DNA of 64,000 nucleotides from Girardinichthys multiradiatus (GCF_021462225.1 NC_061812.1:36753175-36817174), one strand, 5' to 3'; positions 43,901 through 54,532 are shown, numbered from the stretch's first letter. Notes: generated by a model from the sequence alone, not told the origin. A program made the numbers and translations.

Positions 43901-46900
43901 CTTGGCTGTTTCCTTGATTAATCTTTTCCTTGCCTGGCCTGTTGTTGTACTATACTCTTTCCATTTTCAGATGGTGGATTGAACAGTGCTCTGTAAAAAT
44001 ATCCAAAGCTTTTAATCCCTCCACAACCTTCTCCCTGACATGTCTGCTTTGTTCCTTAGTTGTCATGATGCTGCTTGTTCACTAATGTTCCTCTGAGGCC
44101 TTCACAGTTGCATTTATGCTCTGTTTACTAATAAGGTGACTTCAGAAGAATGAATTCACTGGATTGCATTTATTGGCATCAGAGTAAATTAGGCGGAATA
44201 CAAATGCATGCTGGGCTGCATGGTGGCGCAGTTGGTAGCACTGTTGCCTTACAGCAAGAAGGTCCTGGGTTCAATTCCCGGCCTGGGGTCTTTCTACATG
44301 GAGATTGCATGTTCTCCCCATGCATGCGTGGGCTCTCACTGGGTATTCCAGCTTCCTCCCACAGTCCAAAGACATGCCTGTTAGGTTAATTGGTCACTCT
44401 AAATCACCCTTAGGTGTATGAATGAGTGTGTGCTTGGTTGTTTGTGTGTTGCCCTGCGATGGACTGGCGACCTGTCCAGGGTGTACCCTGCCTCCTGCCC
44501 ATAGACTGCTGGAGATAGGCACCAGCTCCCCCACAACCCACTATGGAATAAGTGGTAGAAAATGACTGACTAACAAATGCATGCTGTACACTTAACAATT
44601 TTATTTGCTAAAGATTGTAATCCATCTGATATAAAGAGCATATTCTGTGATGAAAACATAGACAGACTCAGTTTAATGTTGTATACATAGCATGTTTTTG
44701 ATCAGCTTTAAATAGCAAGAGGCATGTTTTGTGGGAAATGTAAGAAAAACATCCCAGTATTGCAGATGTACTAGCATCAGAAAATCTTTATTTAGGGCAG
44801 AATGCGAGTGTGCACTTCGTTAACCAATTTCTTTTTTGTACATACGTCTTTTTAAATAAATGTACAGTAAAGCTGAAGCGATTGAGTTCTGAAATTGGCC
44901 CCTCAGTGCAGCCTTACATTCACCTCTAAAATCCTTTGTTTTACATCCATGGCTACTTTTTTAGGCTTGTTACAAAGTTTTACCTCATTGAATTTTGACA
45001 GATTCAAGATGAGCCTTTATTCACCCTTCTTCCTACTTTGTGCTGGCATAGGTCAGATGAATCACTTATTTCTTGGCAGATGCTAAAGTTAATTCGTTGT
45101 GTCTGAAATTGTGTGCACTACCTTTTTGCTTTGTCAGGTTTTTAGGGAATGTTTGAATGCAAATGTGATAAGAATCCTTACCCACTGATGTTTATTTTTC
45201 CAGGTTTTTCAGTCATAAGTGCTCATGTTGCAGTTTTAAAAATGTAGAATCAGTTTACCAGTTGTTAAAAAAAACAGCATATTTCTTGTGTCCTACACTG
45301 CTACAATTGTGAGTTTTGTCCCCTCCTTTTCCCCAAGACAGCTTGTCCTATTAAACGCCAAGATGTTGTTATATCCACACTTGTGTTCTCCCTGTTGTCT
45401 CCAGCCCAAGAGCACAGTTATTATGTGAAAATGGGTTTTTGGTGATTTATTACCCCTCTGCGAAGTGCACTGCTCAAAAAAATAAAGGGAACACTTAAAC
45501 AGCACAATATACAGGTCCTTCTCAAAATATTAGCATATTGTGATGAAGTTCATTATTTTCCATAATGTCATGATGAAAATTTAACATTCATATATTTTAG
45601 ATTCATTGCACACTAACTGAAATATTTCAGGTCTTTTATTGTCTTAATACGGATGATTTTGGCATACAGCTCATGAAAACCCAAAATTTCTATCTCACAA
45701 AATTAGCATATCATTAAAAGGGTCTCTAAACGAGCTATGAACCTCATCATCTGAATCAACGAGTTAACTCTAAACACCTGCAAAATATTCCTGAGGCATT
45801 TAAAACTCCCAGCCTGGTTCATCACTCAAAACCCCAATCACGGGTAAGACTGCCGACCTGACTGCTGTCCAGAAGGCCACTATTGACACCCTCAAGCAAG
45901 AGGGTAAGACACAGAAAGAAATTTCTGAACAAATAGGCTGTTCCCAGAGTGCTGTATCAAGGCACCTCAGTGGGAAGACTGTGGGAAGGAAAAAGTGTGG
46001 CAGAAAACGCTGCACAACGAGAAGAGGTGACCGGACCCTGAGGAAGATTGTGGAGAAGGGCCGATTCCAGACCTTGGTGGACCTGCGGAAGCAGTGGACT
46101 GAGTCTGGAGTAGAAACATCCAGAGCTACCGTGCACAGGCGTGTGCAGGAAATGGGCTACAGGTGCCGCATTCCCCAGGTCAAGCCACTTTTGAACCAGA
46201 AACAGCGGCAGAAGCGCCTGACCTGGGCTACAGAGAAGCAGCACTGGACTGTTGTTCAGTGGTCCAAAGTACTATTTTCGGATGAAAGCAAATTCTGCAT
46301 GTCATTCGGAAATCAAGGTGGCAGAGTCTGGAGGAAGACTGGGGAGAAGGAAATGCCAAAATGCCAGAAGTCCAGTGTCAAGTACCCACAGTCAGTGATG
46401 GTCTGGGGTGCCGTGTCAGCTGCTGGTGTTGGTCCATTGTGTTTTATAAAGGGCAGCGTCAATGCAGCTAGCTATCAGGAGATTTTGGAGCACTTCATGC
46501 TTCCATCTGCTGAAAAGCTTTATGGAGATGAAGGTTTAATTTTTCAGCACGACCTGGCACCTGCTCACAGTGCCAAAACCACTGGTAAATGGTTTACTGA
46601 CCATGGTATCACTGTGCTCAATTGGCCTGCCAACTCTCCTGACCTGAACCCCATAGAGAATCTGTGGGATATTGTGAAGAGAACGTTGAGAGAATCAAGA
46701 CCCAACACTCTGGATGAGCTAAAGGCCGCTATCGAAGCATCCTGGGCCTCCATAAGACCTCAGCAGTGCCACAGGCTCATTGCCTCCATGCCATGCCGCA
46801 TTGAAGCAGTCATTTCTGCCAAAGGATTCCCGACCAAGTATTGAGTGCATAACTGTACATGATTATTTGAAGGTTGACGTTTTTTGTATTAAAAACACTT

Positions 46901-49900
46901 TTCTTTTATTGGTCGGATGAAATATGCTAATTTTGTGAGATAGGAATTTTGGGTTTTCATGAGCTGTATGCCAAAATCATCTGTATTAAGACAATATTAT
47001 ATATAATAATATATAAGACAATACCTGAAATATTTCAGTTAGTGTGCAATGAATCTAAAATATATGAATGTTAAATTTTCATCATGACATTATGGAAAAT
47101 AATGAACTTTATCACAATATGCTAATCTTTTGAGAAGGACCTGTAACTCCAAGTAAATCAAACTTTTGTGAAATCAAACTGTCCACTTAGGAAGCAACAC
47201 TGATTGACAAACAATTTCACATGATGTTGTACAAATGGATTAGACAACAGGGGGAAATCTTTGGTGATTAGCAAGACACACTCAATAAAGGAGTGGTTCT
47301 GCAGGTGGGGACCACAGACCACTTCTCAGTACCTATGCTTTCTGGCTGATGTTTTGGTCACTTTTGAATGTTGGTGGTGTTTTACACTCGTGGTAGCATG
47401 AGACGGACTCTACAACCCACACAAGTGGCTCAGGTAGTGCAGCTCATCCAGGATGGCACATCAATGTGAGCTGTGGCAAGAAGGTTTGCTGTGTCTGTCA
47501 GCGTAGTATCCAGAGCCTGGAGGCGCAACCAGGAGACAGGCCAGTACACCAGGAGACGTGGAGGAAACCGTAGGAGGGCAACAACCCAGCAGCAGGACCA
47601 CTACCTCCGCTTTTGTGCAAGGAGGAACAGGAGGAGCACTGCCAGAGCCCTGCAAAATGACCTCCAGCAGGTCACAAATGTGCATGTGTCTGTACAAATG
47701 GTTAGAAACCGACTCCATGAGGATGGTATGAGGGCCTGACGTCCACAAATGAGGGTTGAGCTCACAGCCCAACACCGTGCAGGACGCTTGGCATTTGCCA
47801 GAGAACAACAGAACTTGCAAATTCGCCACAGGCGCCCTGTGCTCTTCACAGATGAAAGCAGGTTCACACTGAGCACATGTGACAAACGTGACAGAGTCTG
47901 GAGACACCGTGGAGAGCGATCTGCTACCTGCAACATCCTTCAGCATGACCGGTTTGGCAGTGGGTCAGTAATGGTGTGGGGTGGCATTTCTTTGGAGGGC
48001 TGCATGGCCCTCCATGTGCTCGCCAGAGGTAGCCTGACTGCCATTAGGTACCGAGATGAGATCCTCAGACACCTTGTGAGACCATATGCTGGTGCGGTTG
48101 GTCCTGGGTTCCTCCAATGCAGGACAATGCTAGACCTCATGTGGCTGGAGTGTGTCAGCAGTTCCTGCAAGATGAAGACATTGAAGCTATGGACTGGCCC
48201 GCCCGTTCCCCAGACCTGAATCTGATTGAGCACATCTGGGACATCATGTCTCGCTCCATCCACCAACATCATGTTGCACCACAGACTGTCCAGGAGTTGG
48301 CGGATGCTTTAGTCCAGGTCTGGGAGGAGATCCCTCAGGAGACCATCCGCTGTCTCATCAAGAGCATGCCCAGGTGTTGTAGGGAGGTCATACCGTCACG
48401 TGGAGGTCACACACAATACTGAGCCTCATTTTGACTTGTTTTAAGGACATTACATCAAAGTTGGATCAAAGTTGTGTGTTTTTCCACTTAAATGTTGTGT
48501 GTGACTCCAAATCCAGGCCTCCATTGGTTAATCAATTTGATTTTCATTGATTATTTTTGTGTGATTTTCTTGTCAGCACATTCAACTTTGTACAGAAGAA
48601 ACTATTCAATGAGAATATTTCATTCATTCAGATCTAGGATGTGTTATTTGAGTGTTCCTTTTATTTTTTTGAGCAGTGTACTAGGGAGGAATGGAGAAAA
48701 AAATGAGTTATTTTTGATCTACTAGTAGTGCTTTGACAACCTATTCTGCACACTGTGATCCAGTCTCACAGCTAGTGTTATGAGTTTCTCAGGGTTTGTG
48801 CAAGCGGGGTAGTTTCACACCCTTTGTGTGCAGAGTTGTGTGTCCTGCACCCTTCAGGGACAGACTCAGACAAAATCACCCCTGTGCTTAAAAAATAATT
48901 CCAGTTCAAAAGAATCTAATATCCACTAATTATCAGGAAGTCAGTGTCACAGCAGGGAAATAATTCTGAATCTCATACATGATTCTCATCTCATGATTCT
49001 TTAATTCTTTTCTACTATTTGAGGCCATTCCAACACCCTAAGATTCACCTCAGATTTTTCTCAGAAAGTTTCTTGTCTCGACTAAAGATGTACGTTTTTT
49101 CTTTTGTATTCCCTGCTAGACATCTGTGGTCCAGCTGGATATCCTGTAGAGGCTGACATTCAGATGTCAGGGTGAATATAAAATAGCAAAGGAAGACACA
49201 TGCAGAGACCAAAAAGAAAGCTACTCTAAAAAAGTCACCAAGGGGTTCATTAAAAGTTTCAAAGTAAAGCTGAAGTTAATGTTTTTTTTTTTTATCTCTT
49301 TGTCATAATGAAGACATGATATGAAAACAGCATTATTAGTTGTTTGTTCCCCATCTCTGCTATCATGTAAATGAGGCTTCCCTTGAGACAATATGCATTT
49401 CTGCAGCAGCAGTTAGAATGAGCATCTACTCCTTTGACCCCTGACATTAGGTGATTTTAGTTTAGGATTCTTTTGTTTTTGTCTTTTAACTTGTATAGTC
49501 TCATCTCAAAGTTTGTGTTTTAAATTTCATATTCAAAAATGGTTATATCTTTTCAAAACAGGCTTTTGTGCATGCAGAGGAGTTCATGCATATCCATGAA
49601 GCTTGCTTCGTTTTGTTGACATTCAGAGGCGTACTTAGAGGGCATTTTGAAGAAAACCAATTTTCTACGTTTTTCGGAACGTAATGTTTTATAAATGAGG
49701 TTATGAATCATATATGAACAAACCTCTCTGTTAATTTGTCTTTTCTTTTATATCACAAACATACAAGGAAACCAACTTCAGTTTCCTGCTGCTTTTACTT
49801 TTCTTGATTTCATGTTGAATTTATCAGGCCTCACTCACCATCATAGAAAATATGAGTTTGATCCCCACTCAGTAATGCCAAAAATAATAAATAATTCCAT

Positions 49901-52473
49901 GACCATGTTTGCTGACAGATAAACGTGTAATGATACAGCTTGTACGGGTGGATTTAATTTAAGATTACTCAGTAATTATGTCAGGACTCCAAGCGCTAAA
50001 AAGAGTCACCTACTAGTATACATTTTAAATCTGGGATGTTTTAAAGAAAAATTTCGTTTTTTTCTTGGGTGTGGAAGGGGTATAAATATGAGGGTCTGTC
50101 TCAGTTTGCGCTGTAGCAAATGGAAAGGGAAGTTAACATGCATGTCTGAAATTCTGTGGCTTAAACAATTTGGTGGCCCTTTTAGCTGATAAACTCTTTG
50201 ATAAAGTGGAGTTCATGACATGTCCGCAAGAGCTGCCTGAAACCAGAGTTAGTGGAAATTTCTTTGTAGCACCATATGTGAACAAAAACTCCCAATTTAT
50301 TCACACATTTGGCTTTTCTGAGGGGGACTTTCTGCAGACAGGGGGGTGTCATTGTACCCACACCATGATTAATTTGATAATTCCTCTGGCCAACAGGCTG
50401 ATCATCAGCTCATTTTTGATTTCTATGCACAGTGACATGCAAACATCTATTCAGAAATGAATGGTTTAGCTTTCAGTTTTTCTGGGTATGTGGACAAATC
50501 AATTTGAATGGATACTCTGTGGATTGTTCTTCATCCACTTGACATGAGGGGCCTCCTACATGAGCACATTTGTCTGCTTTGCTGGCCTTAAAGAATCATT
50601 CACATTCAATGTTTTCTTCCCCTTTTTTGTGATTCTAAAGTCAGAAAAAAATACAGTTATTCTTTTTTTTCTTTTCACAAAGGCTGTCTCTAGTCTTCTC
50701 ACCCCTGCTTGTTCTTTCTTTTGAATGTCTTGCGGAAATGTTTTGACAGAGTTAGATATGCTCCTTCTTTTATCACAATCAAAGCACTGCAGATGTTTCA
50801 ACAAATGGCTTTTAATAACTGGATTAGAATTGTATGCAGACTTCATTGCCATCATGTCTACATAGCTGATGTTCTTATATTTTATTTGTCATATAGTGTC
50901 ACATCTATACCGTCTTACTGTCTTTCAGAAAGGGAACCTTGCTGCTGAATAACTGCTTTGCTGTGATAGCTGCTGTGTTGCTGTCACTGGGCGAAGTGTC
51001 AAGATCTTTTGAGATGCTCATCATTGGCCGGATCATTGTGGGGGTGAACTCTGGTTAGTGTGCACTTATGGAAGCATGTTTTTTATTTTTTATTTTACAG
51101 AACAAGCAAGTGATAGAGGTACTGTTAACATAAGATCATAATGTCTCAAAATCATTATGATCACAGGTCTCCATTTTTTTCCAGTGCAAATATATTAACC
51201 ACCTGGCCTGCAGGAGACCATAGTCAATTCATTTTAACTGTCAGGTGCTAAAAACACAGTTGTGTGGGTATATACCAAAGACACACATTTTTCCTCAATA
51301 GGTGCATTTTCTCCAACAATCTTAGACAGGATTCGCATGACCGATTTCCAGTACTACTGTAAGTTTGGACAGTTGCATTCACAGTGAAACAGAGTACCCT
51401 TTCCGTCTAAACATTTACTACAGCTATCTGGGGTGTTAGTAGACCAGTGATTTAGTTTGACTAGAGTTATGTAAGTTCTTATCCAGGAAGCATGTTTTTA
51501 TCCAACTTAGTGTACTTGTACCACAAACGTGTTTAGCTTGAAACATTTGTTGTACGAGACTTTTATCACAGGTGAACAGATGTCTGCACCTGAGAGACTG
51601 GACACATCTACAGTGAAACACTTTCAATTTTCTTACAAAATGCTGCAGTCTAAAATAGGATCTTTACAAAGACTAGAACTAATTGTTTCTGCATAAATAA
51701 AGTGAAACAATTTAAAATGAGGTTCAAATGAAGTAAGTAAATATAGCATTTTGATGCAACTTTATCCAGAGGCAAAAGTAATAAGATTGGCAGATGTGCA
51801 AAATAATTTGCTTATCAAATATGAATTCAGTGGTGATCAGAAAGCAGCGAAGCTCTAATCACCATCTGTTCTGATATCTTTCCCTAAACCGTGGAGGAAA
51901 ACTGTAACAACGGCACTTAATCAGAGAATGACTTGAATACAACCATGCCTTACATATTCATACTAACAGCAGTATAGGAACTATACTCACATCATTTCAC
52001 AACAAAACAAAAAGGTTTCAAAACTGCAATAAAAATAAAACAAACAGCATACAAAAATAAGCTTCCATACTGGATAATCATGCATGGCTTTTCTACGTAA
52101 CTAAAACTGTAAACCTAACTAAAACCTAATAGAATCTCTAGTTTTGTGTGTGAATTGATCTTCTAAAAGTCCTCTAATGTAGTTGATGTACAAATCTACA
52201 AAGACTATAGAGATGAATATGTCATTGGGTAATTATCTAGTATAAATAATTTTTTGTTATTTATGAGTTACTAATTGTTTTTACTTATTTTAAGGGGATT
52301 TTGTTGTTCACTTGTTTTTTTTTCCAGGTATATCTCTTAGTGCCCTCCCCATGTACCTGGGAGAGATTTCCCCAAAGCATATCAGAGGTTCTATTGGCCA
52401 GTTCAACTCCATCCTGATCTGCTTGGGAGTGTTCACAGGACAAGTGCTGGGTCTGCCTGAGCTCTTGGGTCAG
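28885..52473 (+). CDS. slc2a9: slc2a9: GLUT9-type transporter, first five coding exons (gene runs beyond the window)
   Basis: Five exons join in phase to 200 codons: a short hydrophilic N-terminus, then transmembrane helix 1 with [20 protein letters not shown], the extracellular loop [39 protein letters not shown], and the sugar-transporter motif [18 protein letters not shown] followed by [15 protein letters not shown]. These agree closely with SLC2A9 (GLUT9), a class II facilitative transporter of the plasma membrane that carries urate and hexoses. A position next to wdr1 in the same orientation supports SLC2A9 over its paralogues SLC2A5/7/11. The C-terminal exons are not in the window; the intron after exon 5 contains a Ty3-type element. 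A 5' untranslated exon is likely but not located. Confidence 0.93.
29141..30707 (-). mobile_element. Tc1-like element, full length (copy C), slc2a9 intron 1
   Basis: 1567 bp, both terminal repeats complete (CAGGTCCTTC ... GAAGGACCTG), flanked by TA on each side (29139-29140; 30708-30709). Inverted relative to the host gene. The transposase inside is broken. Confidence 0.93.
29418..30379 (-). pseudogene. Tc1-like transposase with frameshift and in-frame deletion
   Basis: Starts with ATG at 30377-30379 ([20 protein letters not shown]). After VGRK it loses one base relative to the other copies and reaches a stop at 30179-30181. From about 30170 down to 29418 the rest is open and contains [13 protein letters not shown] and NPIENLW. 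A 42-base in-frame gap removes about 14 residues after CYIPQ. Confidence 0.9.
30710..31969. other. slc2a9 intron 1, unrecognised part
   Basis: AT-rich intronic sequence; no gene or repeat identified. Confidence 0.4.
31970..32165 (-). mobile_element. Tc1-like terminal and C-terminal relict (third family)
   Basis: The blocks CTATGAATGAACACACATGG, TAGCCACCATTTGCTTTGAT and TTTCCATGAGCTTCATGAGG follow in the order found at the end of a widespread fish Tc1-like element read on the opposite strand. No coding capacity remains. Confidence 0.5.
32166..33984. other. slc2a9 intron 1, unrecognised part
   Basis: AT-rich, stop-rich in all frames; no identifiable element. Confidence 0.4.
33985..34745 (-). 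mobile_element. Tc1-like relict (family of 19888-22727)
   Basis: Begins CAGTTCCTTGCAAAATTATT, the terminal repeat of the family. The minus strand then shows decayed transposase sequence in order, including CATGATGCTGCCACCACCAT (34200-34219) from the catalytic region and the start-codon region near 34530. Internal gaps are evident and the right terminal repeat is missing. Confidence 0.7.
35226..35330 (+). CDS. slc2a9: slc2a9 coding exon 2
   Basis: 35 codons, [20 protein letters not shown] through [10 protein letters not shown], containing transmembrane helix 1. The acceptor lies in a triple CAG run (35223-35231), so splicing could include two, one or none of the leading Gln codons. The donor is GTGAGT. 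Confidence 0.95.
35331..37944 (+). other. slc2a9 intron 2, first part
   Basis: No gene found. A perfect inverted repeat lies at 36991-37032. A minus-strand 113-codon frame (36162-36503) has no recognisable domain. Confidence 0.4.
36991..37032. repeat. Perfect inverted repeat, 18-bp arms, 6-nt loop
   Basis: The arm TGTCTAGTGGAGTCCATG, loop CTTCCA, exact reverse complement. Found in slc2a9 intron 2. Confidence 0.95.
37945..38222 (+). mobile_element. LINE 3' end (L2/CR1-like), 5'-truncated
   Basis: Contains a decayed C-terminal motif resembling WNxLP followed by LKxxLFKHAF (around 37990-38080), then a TATATCACTTTGCAATTTC and GAAAGGTGCTATTTAAAT tail typical of fish L2-like LINE ends. No open frame. 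Confidence 0.5.
38223..39835. other. slc2a9 intron 2, middle part
   Basis: No supported gene or repeat; AT-rich. Confidence 0.4.
39836..41335 (-). mobile_element. Rex3 (RTE-clade LINE) copy, internally deleted
   Basis: Sites matching the standard Rex3 reverse-transcriptase primers occur at about 40248-40268 (GGTGACAAAGGGCAGCCCT) and 40690-40709 (ACCACCACCCCAGTCTGCCA). The minus strand encodes the reverse transcriptase. The copy lacks the 5' endonuclease region and part of the C-terminal region. The 3' end is near 39836 (GGATAAAGTGGAAGACGACG on the minus strand). It lies in slc2a9 intron 2, opposite the gene. Confidence 0.9.
39892..41322 (-). pseudogene. Rex3 reverse transcriptase, one stop and a large deletion
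   Basis: One minus-strand frame runs from [20 protein letters not shown] to the end. Motifs seen: [61 protein letters not shown] (AFD is usual) and [14 protein letters not shown] at 40264-40266 interrupts it between VGLR and GCP, where related copies have Gln. After FADDVVLL the sequence jumps to [20 protein letters not shown], so the thumb and connecting region is deleted. Confidence 0.85.
41400..41925. repeat. Probable LTR-derived repeat, unclassified
   Basis: Contains two copies of GCAGGCAGAGGCATAAA (about 41589 and 41668) in GGCAAGG/GGTCAA-rich sequence and ends near CCAGAATCATAACAG. Such sequence is common in fish LTR elements, but no LTR pair or coding region is present. Confidence 0.35.
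42239..42399 (+). CDS. slc2a9: slc2a9 coding exon 3
   Basis: Encodes [20 protein letters not shown], then [20 protein letters not shown] and the end of helix 2 (IIIVVGR). The acceptor is TTTGCAG and the donor GTGAGT. It contains an N-K-T sequon in the first extracellular loop, where GLUT transporters are usually glycosylated. Confidence 0.96.
42400..43261 (+). other. slc2a9 intron 3, first part
   Basis: Nothing recognised; AT-rich. Confidence 0.4.
43262..44640 (-). mobile_element. Tc1-like relict (family of 19888-22727) with a SINE inside
   Basis: The minus strand carries the transposase in decayed form. Blocks include AACCATTCCATTGTAGCTCT (about 43444), GCTGGAAGATGAACCTCTAC (43490), AGATCTCTGCAGCTTCTCC (43864) and the start-codon region near 44066. 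A SINE (44213-44572) interrupts its right end; the element resumes after the target duplication. No open frame survives. Confidence 0.75.
44213..44572 (+). mobile_element. tRNA-derived SINE, full length, 13-bp target duplication
   Basis: Begins GGGCTGCATGGTGGCGCAGT, with A box TGGCGCAGTTGG and B box GGTTCAATTCC, and ends GAAAATGACTGACTA. ACAAATGCATGCT occurs on both sides (44200-44212 and 44573-44585). It is the same family and orientation as the copy at 19947-20304. Confidence 0.87.
44641..45467 (+). other. slc2a9 intron 3, middle part
   Basis: No gene or repeat recognised. Confidence 0.4.
45512..47143 (+). mobile_element. Tc1-like element, full length, nearly intact (copy D)
   Basis: 1632 bp with both long terminal repeats (about 210 bp) and TA on each side (45510-45511; 47144-47145). 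Each terminal repeat has an outer and an inner copy of a motif with TTAGCATAT, the IR/DR layout seen in several active fish Tc1 elements. The right repeat carries an extra AT-rich stretch (about 46994-47028). It is inserted inside the left terminal repeat of copy E, so it is younger than that element. Confidence 0.95.
45840..46844 (+). pseudogene. Tc1-like transposase, fully open but ACG in place of the start ATG
   Basis: The frame of 335 codons, including the stop, has no internal stop. Codon 1 is ACG where copies A, B and C have ATG. The first in-frame GTG is at 45981. The protein has [20 protein letters not shown], the two HTH regions, the GRKKCGRKR linker, and catalytic motifs [20 protein letters not shown]. 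It ends [12 protein letters not shown]. Whether a downstream start is used is unknown. Confidence 0.9.
47398..48422 (+). pseudogene. Tc1-like transposase of copy E, with two stops and one frameshift
   Basis: Starts ATG at 47398 ([20 protein letters not shown]). Stops TGA at 47467-47469 and 47737-47739 both stand where CGA (Arg) is expected, consistent with CpG decay. A one-base frameshift near 48115 moves the C-terminal part to another frame ([26 protein letters not shown], 48117-48422). The first catalytic motif is FTDESRF, in the first frame. It ends SRGGHTQY. Confidence 0.9.
48681..50928 (+). other. slc2a9 intron 3, last part
   Basis: No supported gene. A 96-codon frame at 50170-50460 has no recognisable domain and no splice context. 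Confidence 0.4.
50929..51053 (+). CDS. slc2a9: slc2a9 coding exon 4
   Basis: Encodes [20 protein letters not shown] and [15 protein letters not shown], helices 3 and 4. The acceptor is CTTTCAG and the donor GTTAGT. Confidence 0.96.
51054..52327 (+). other. slc2a9: slc2a9 intron 4
   Basis: GT-AG intron of 1274 bp; no repeat recognised. Confidence 0.8.
52328..52473 (+). CDS. slc2a9: slc2a9 coding exon 5
   Basis: Encodes [40 protein letters not shown] and LGLPELLGQ. It carries the PMYxxEIxPxxxRG family signature. The acceptor is TTTTTCCAG and the donor GTCAGT. Confidence 0.97.
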
Positions 52474-54518
52474 GTCAGTGTACAAACAAATATAATATCT
52501 CTCCTTGTGTAAACAGTAGGTTTCCGAATTTATCATTGATGATTGGTTGTCGCTGTTTTGATTAAGTTGGAAAGTTAAAGAATTTGCAATGAACTCACAA
52601 ACCCTGAAGTACCACAGTAGTAAATATGATTGCAGTATTTCAGTGATCGACCAAAGAGCATATCTAATCTCCAAGGCCAGATGGGGAAGCATTTTTCACA
52701 TGGTCTAGTAACATGTCATGGCATAACAGCAGAGTGGGCAGAGTGTGAACACCATGATTTCAGCTGCAAAGCAGCATATGTACCCTCCTCAAACCACAAA
52801 CTAGCACATGAGGTTGTGTTGAATCTGCTTAATAATTTGCACGCCTGCCTGTGCATTAATTATCAGGTGGCTGCTGGTAATTATTCTCTCACTCTATTAC
52901 ATTAAGCTCTTCAACAATTAATAGCACAATAAATCTTGATCGCTCTGACAGATATTAGCTTTTTTTTTCTACAACGACAGCTCCTTCTGCTGGTAAATGA
53001 TTTTGCTCTAGGCTGGCAGAGCCTAAATAATGACAAATTATAGCTGAGAAAAGCGTTACCATCATAGCCACCTCCACTCTAGGGCTTGTGAGAAAAGGAT
53101 TTTAGTATTTAGTTTGATATGAAGTTCTTATTTTCTACTCTTGATTTGAATAGTTTCTACGCGGTCTTTGACAGCTCATTTTCACTCTTTAAAATGTTGC
53201 TGCATGTTTGAGTGTCTGGCATAGAGACTGAATTACTTCCTTTGAAGTCTATTGAATAAGTCGAGCAGAACATAAAACTAAGGATGTCTGGTGATGCAGT
53301 TGATCCTGAAAAAGCTATGTGACAAGTTGTGAATAATAAAATGTGAAAATTTAGTGGCATGATCCAGCGTTCATGTAAAAATACATTTCAGCACACATTC
53401 AGCTTCTTTGATTCTTTGAGTAGTAAATTATTAAAACTAATTCTACACTGATATGATTTTGTTTATATACCACAAGCAAAATATTCCTTTGCAAAAGAGC
53501 TGTTGAGGTATAATAATGCTATCACTGATATCCTTGCGGCCTCAACCTCTCCCAGTCCGGATGTCGTGAGCAAGAACAGATGAAGAGCAGGAAATTAAGA
53601 TTAACACAAGTTTAATTTGGAAGATAATAAGTCCAATGATTTTCAATGCAAAATGAAACCATACAGAATAACACAAAGAAAGAAAATTACGTAAGGCCTT
53701 ACGGAGAGATCGCAGGTTTCAGCAAAGCATGGCTGTCTCTACCCTGATGTCTCCCTCATCACAGCTGCAAGAATATTTTTATACCATCTAGTTCAAAGCT
53801 TACTGACTGTGCCTTCCCTTATGCAGTCCGGTGTTGTCAATCAGCCAAGCTCCCTTGTGGTATCTATACCATGCCCAAAAGTTGACATTTATTGCTTTAT
53901 TGTCCCTTTTACTGCTTGCAGCTGCCGATAACCTCCTAACCTCTGTTTCACCCTTATTCCATCCTGACTCCTGCTGTGATCTCTCCTCAAGGCTCTCTCA
54001 TGTTAAATCTCAGTTTAATGTTCCCACATGCAAACTAAACTAATAGCATGAAAGTACATGATTTTAATTCTCAACACAGCACTCTGTTTTTTGAAGAGAC
54101 TGGAGTCTGAGTGCTATTGAGACTTTGCTAACCAAAGAGCCACTCTGATTGCTTAGGCAGTTTCTTTGCTGCTTGGCAATCAGGAGATGTAACAGGTGCT
54201 GCCAACATCCCATTGGTTGTCTGCATCTTCTAACATCAAAATATGTTGTTTCTTTGAAATCCTCAGGACAACAGACATGCAGTTCAATTTCTTTATATAT
54301 TTCTATTTTTTTTAAATAAAATTACAAAAAAATTATAATAATAGTTGCTGATGATTCCTTATATGTAAACACATTCAGTCAGTTCCAATACACCAATGCT
54401 TTATTTCATGCTTGCTATAAAAATAAAATGTAACACATTTGAATCTGTCACATTATAGGGCCTTTTCTTTTCTATAATGTTTTAGCTTGTAGCATTCCAA
54501 TGACCAACACTGAGAAAC
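52474..54518 (+). other. slc2a9 intron 5, first part
   Basis: No gene recognised. 53540-54060 reads like a repeat (pyrimidine-rich stretches and CTCCCTCATCACAGCTGCAA) but has no identifiable pair or coding region. Confidence 0.4.
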
Positions 54519-54532
54519 ATTTAAAAAAGTGT

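Larger units (their letters stand above)
45468..48678 (+). mobile_element. Tc1-like element, fourth family (copy E), containing nested copy D
   Basis: Ends are CACTGCTCAAAAAAATAAAG and its reverse complement (CTTTTATTTTTTTGAGCAGTG at the right, with one extra T). TA follows on the right; TG stands on the left where TA is expected. Without the 1634 bp of nested copy D and its duplicated TA it is about 1.58 kb, a normal Tc1 length. It lies in slc2a9 intron 3. Confidence 0.9.

Noticed and set aside
50170..50460. 96-codon frame in slc2a9 intron 3
   Set aside because: Not bounded by splice sites and not similar to GLUT9; treated as chance.
53540..54060. Possible solo LTR in slc2a9 intron 5
   Set aside because: The composition suggests a repeat, but I could not find matching ends, a target duplication or a partner copy.
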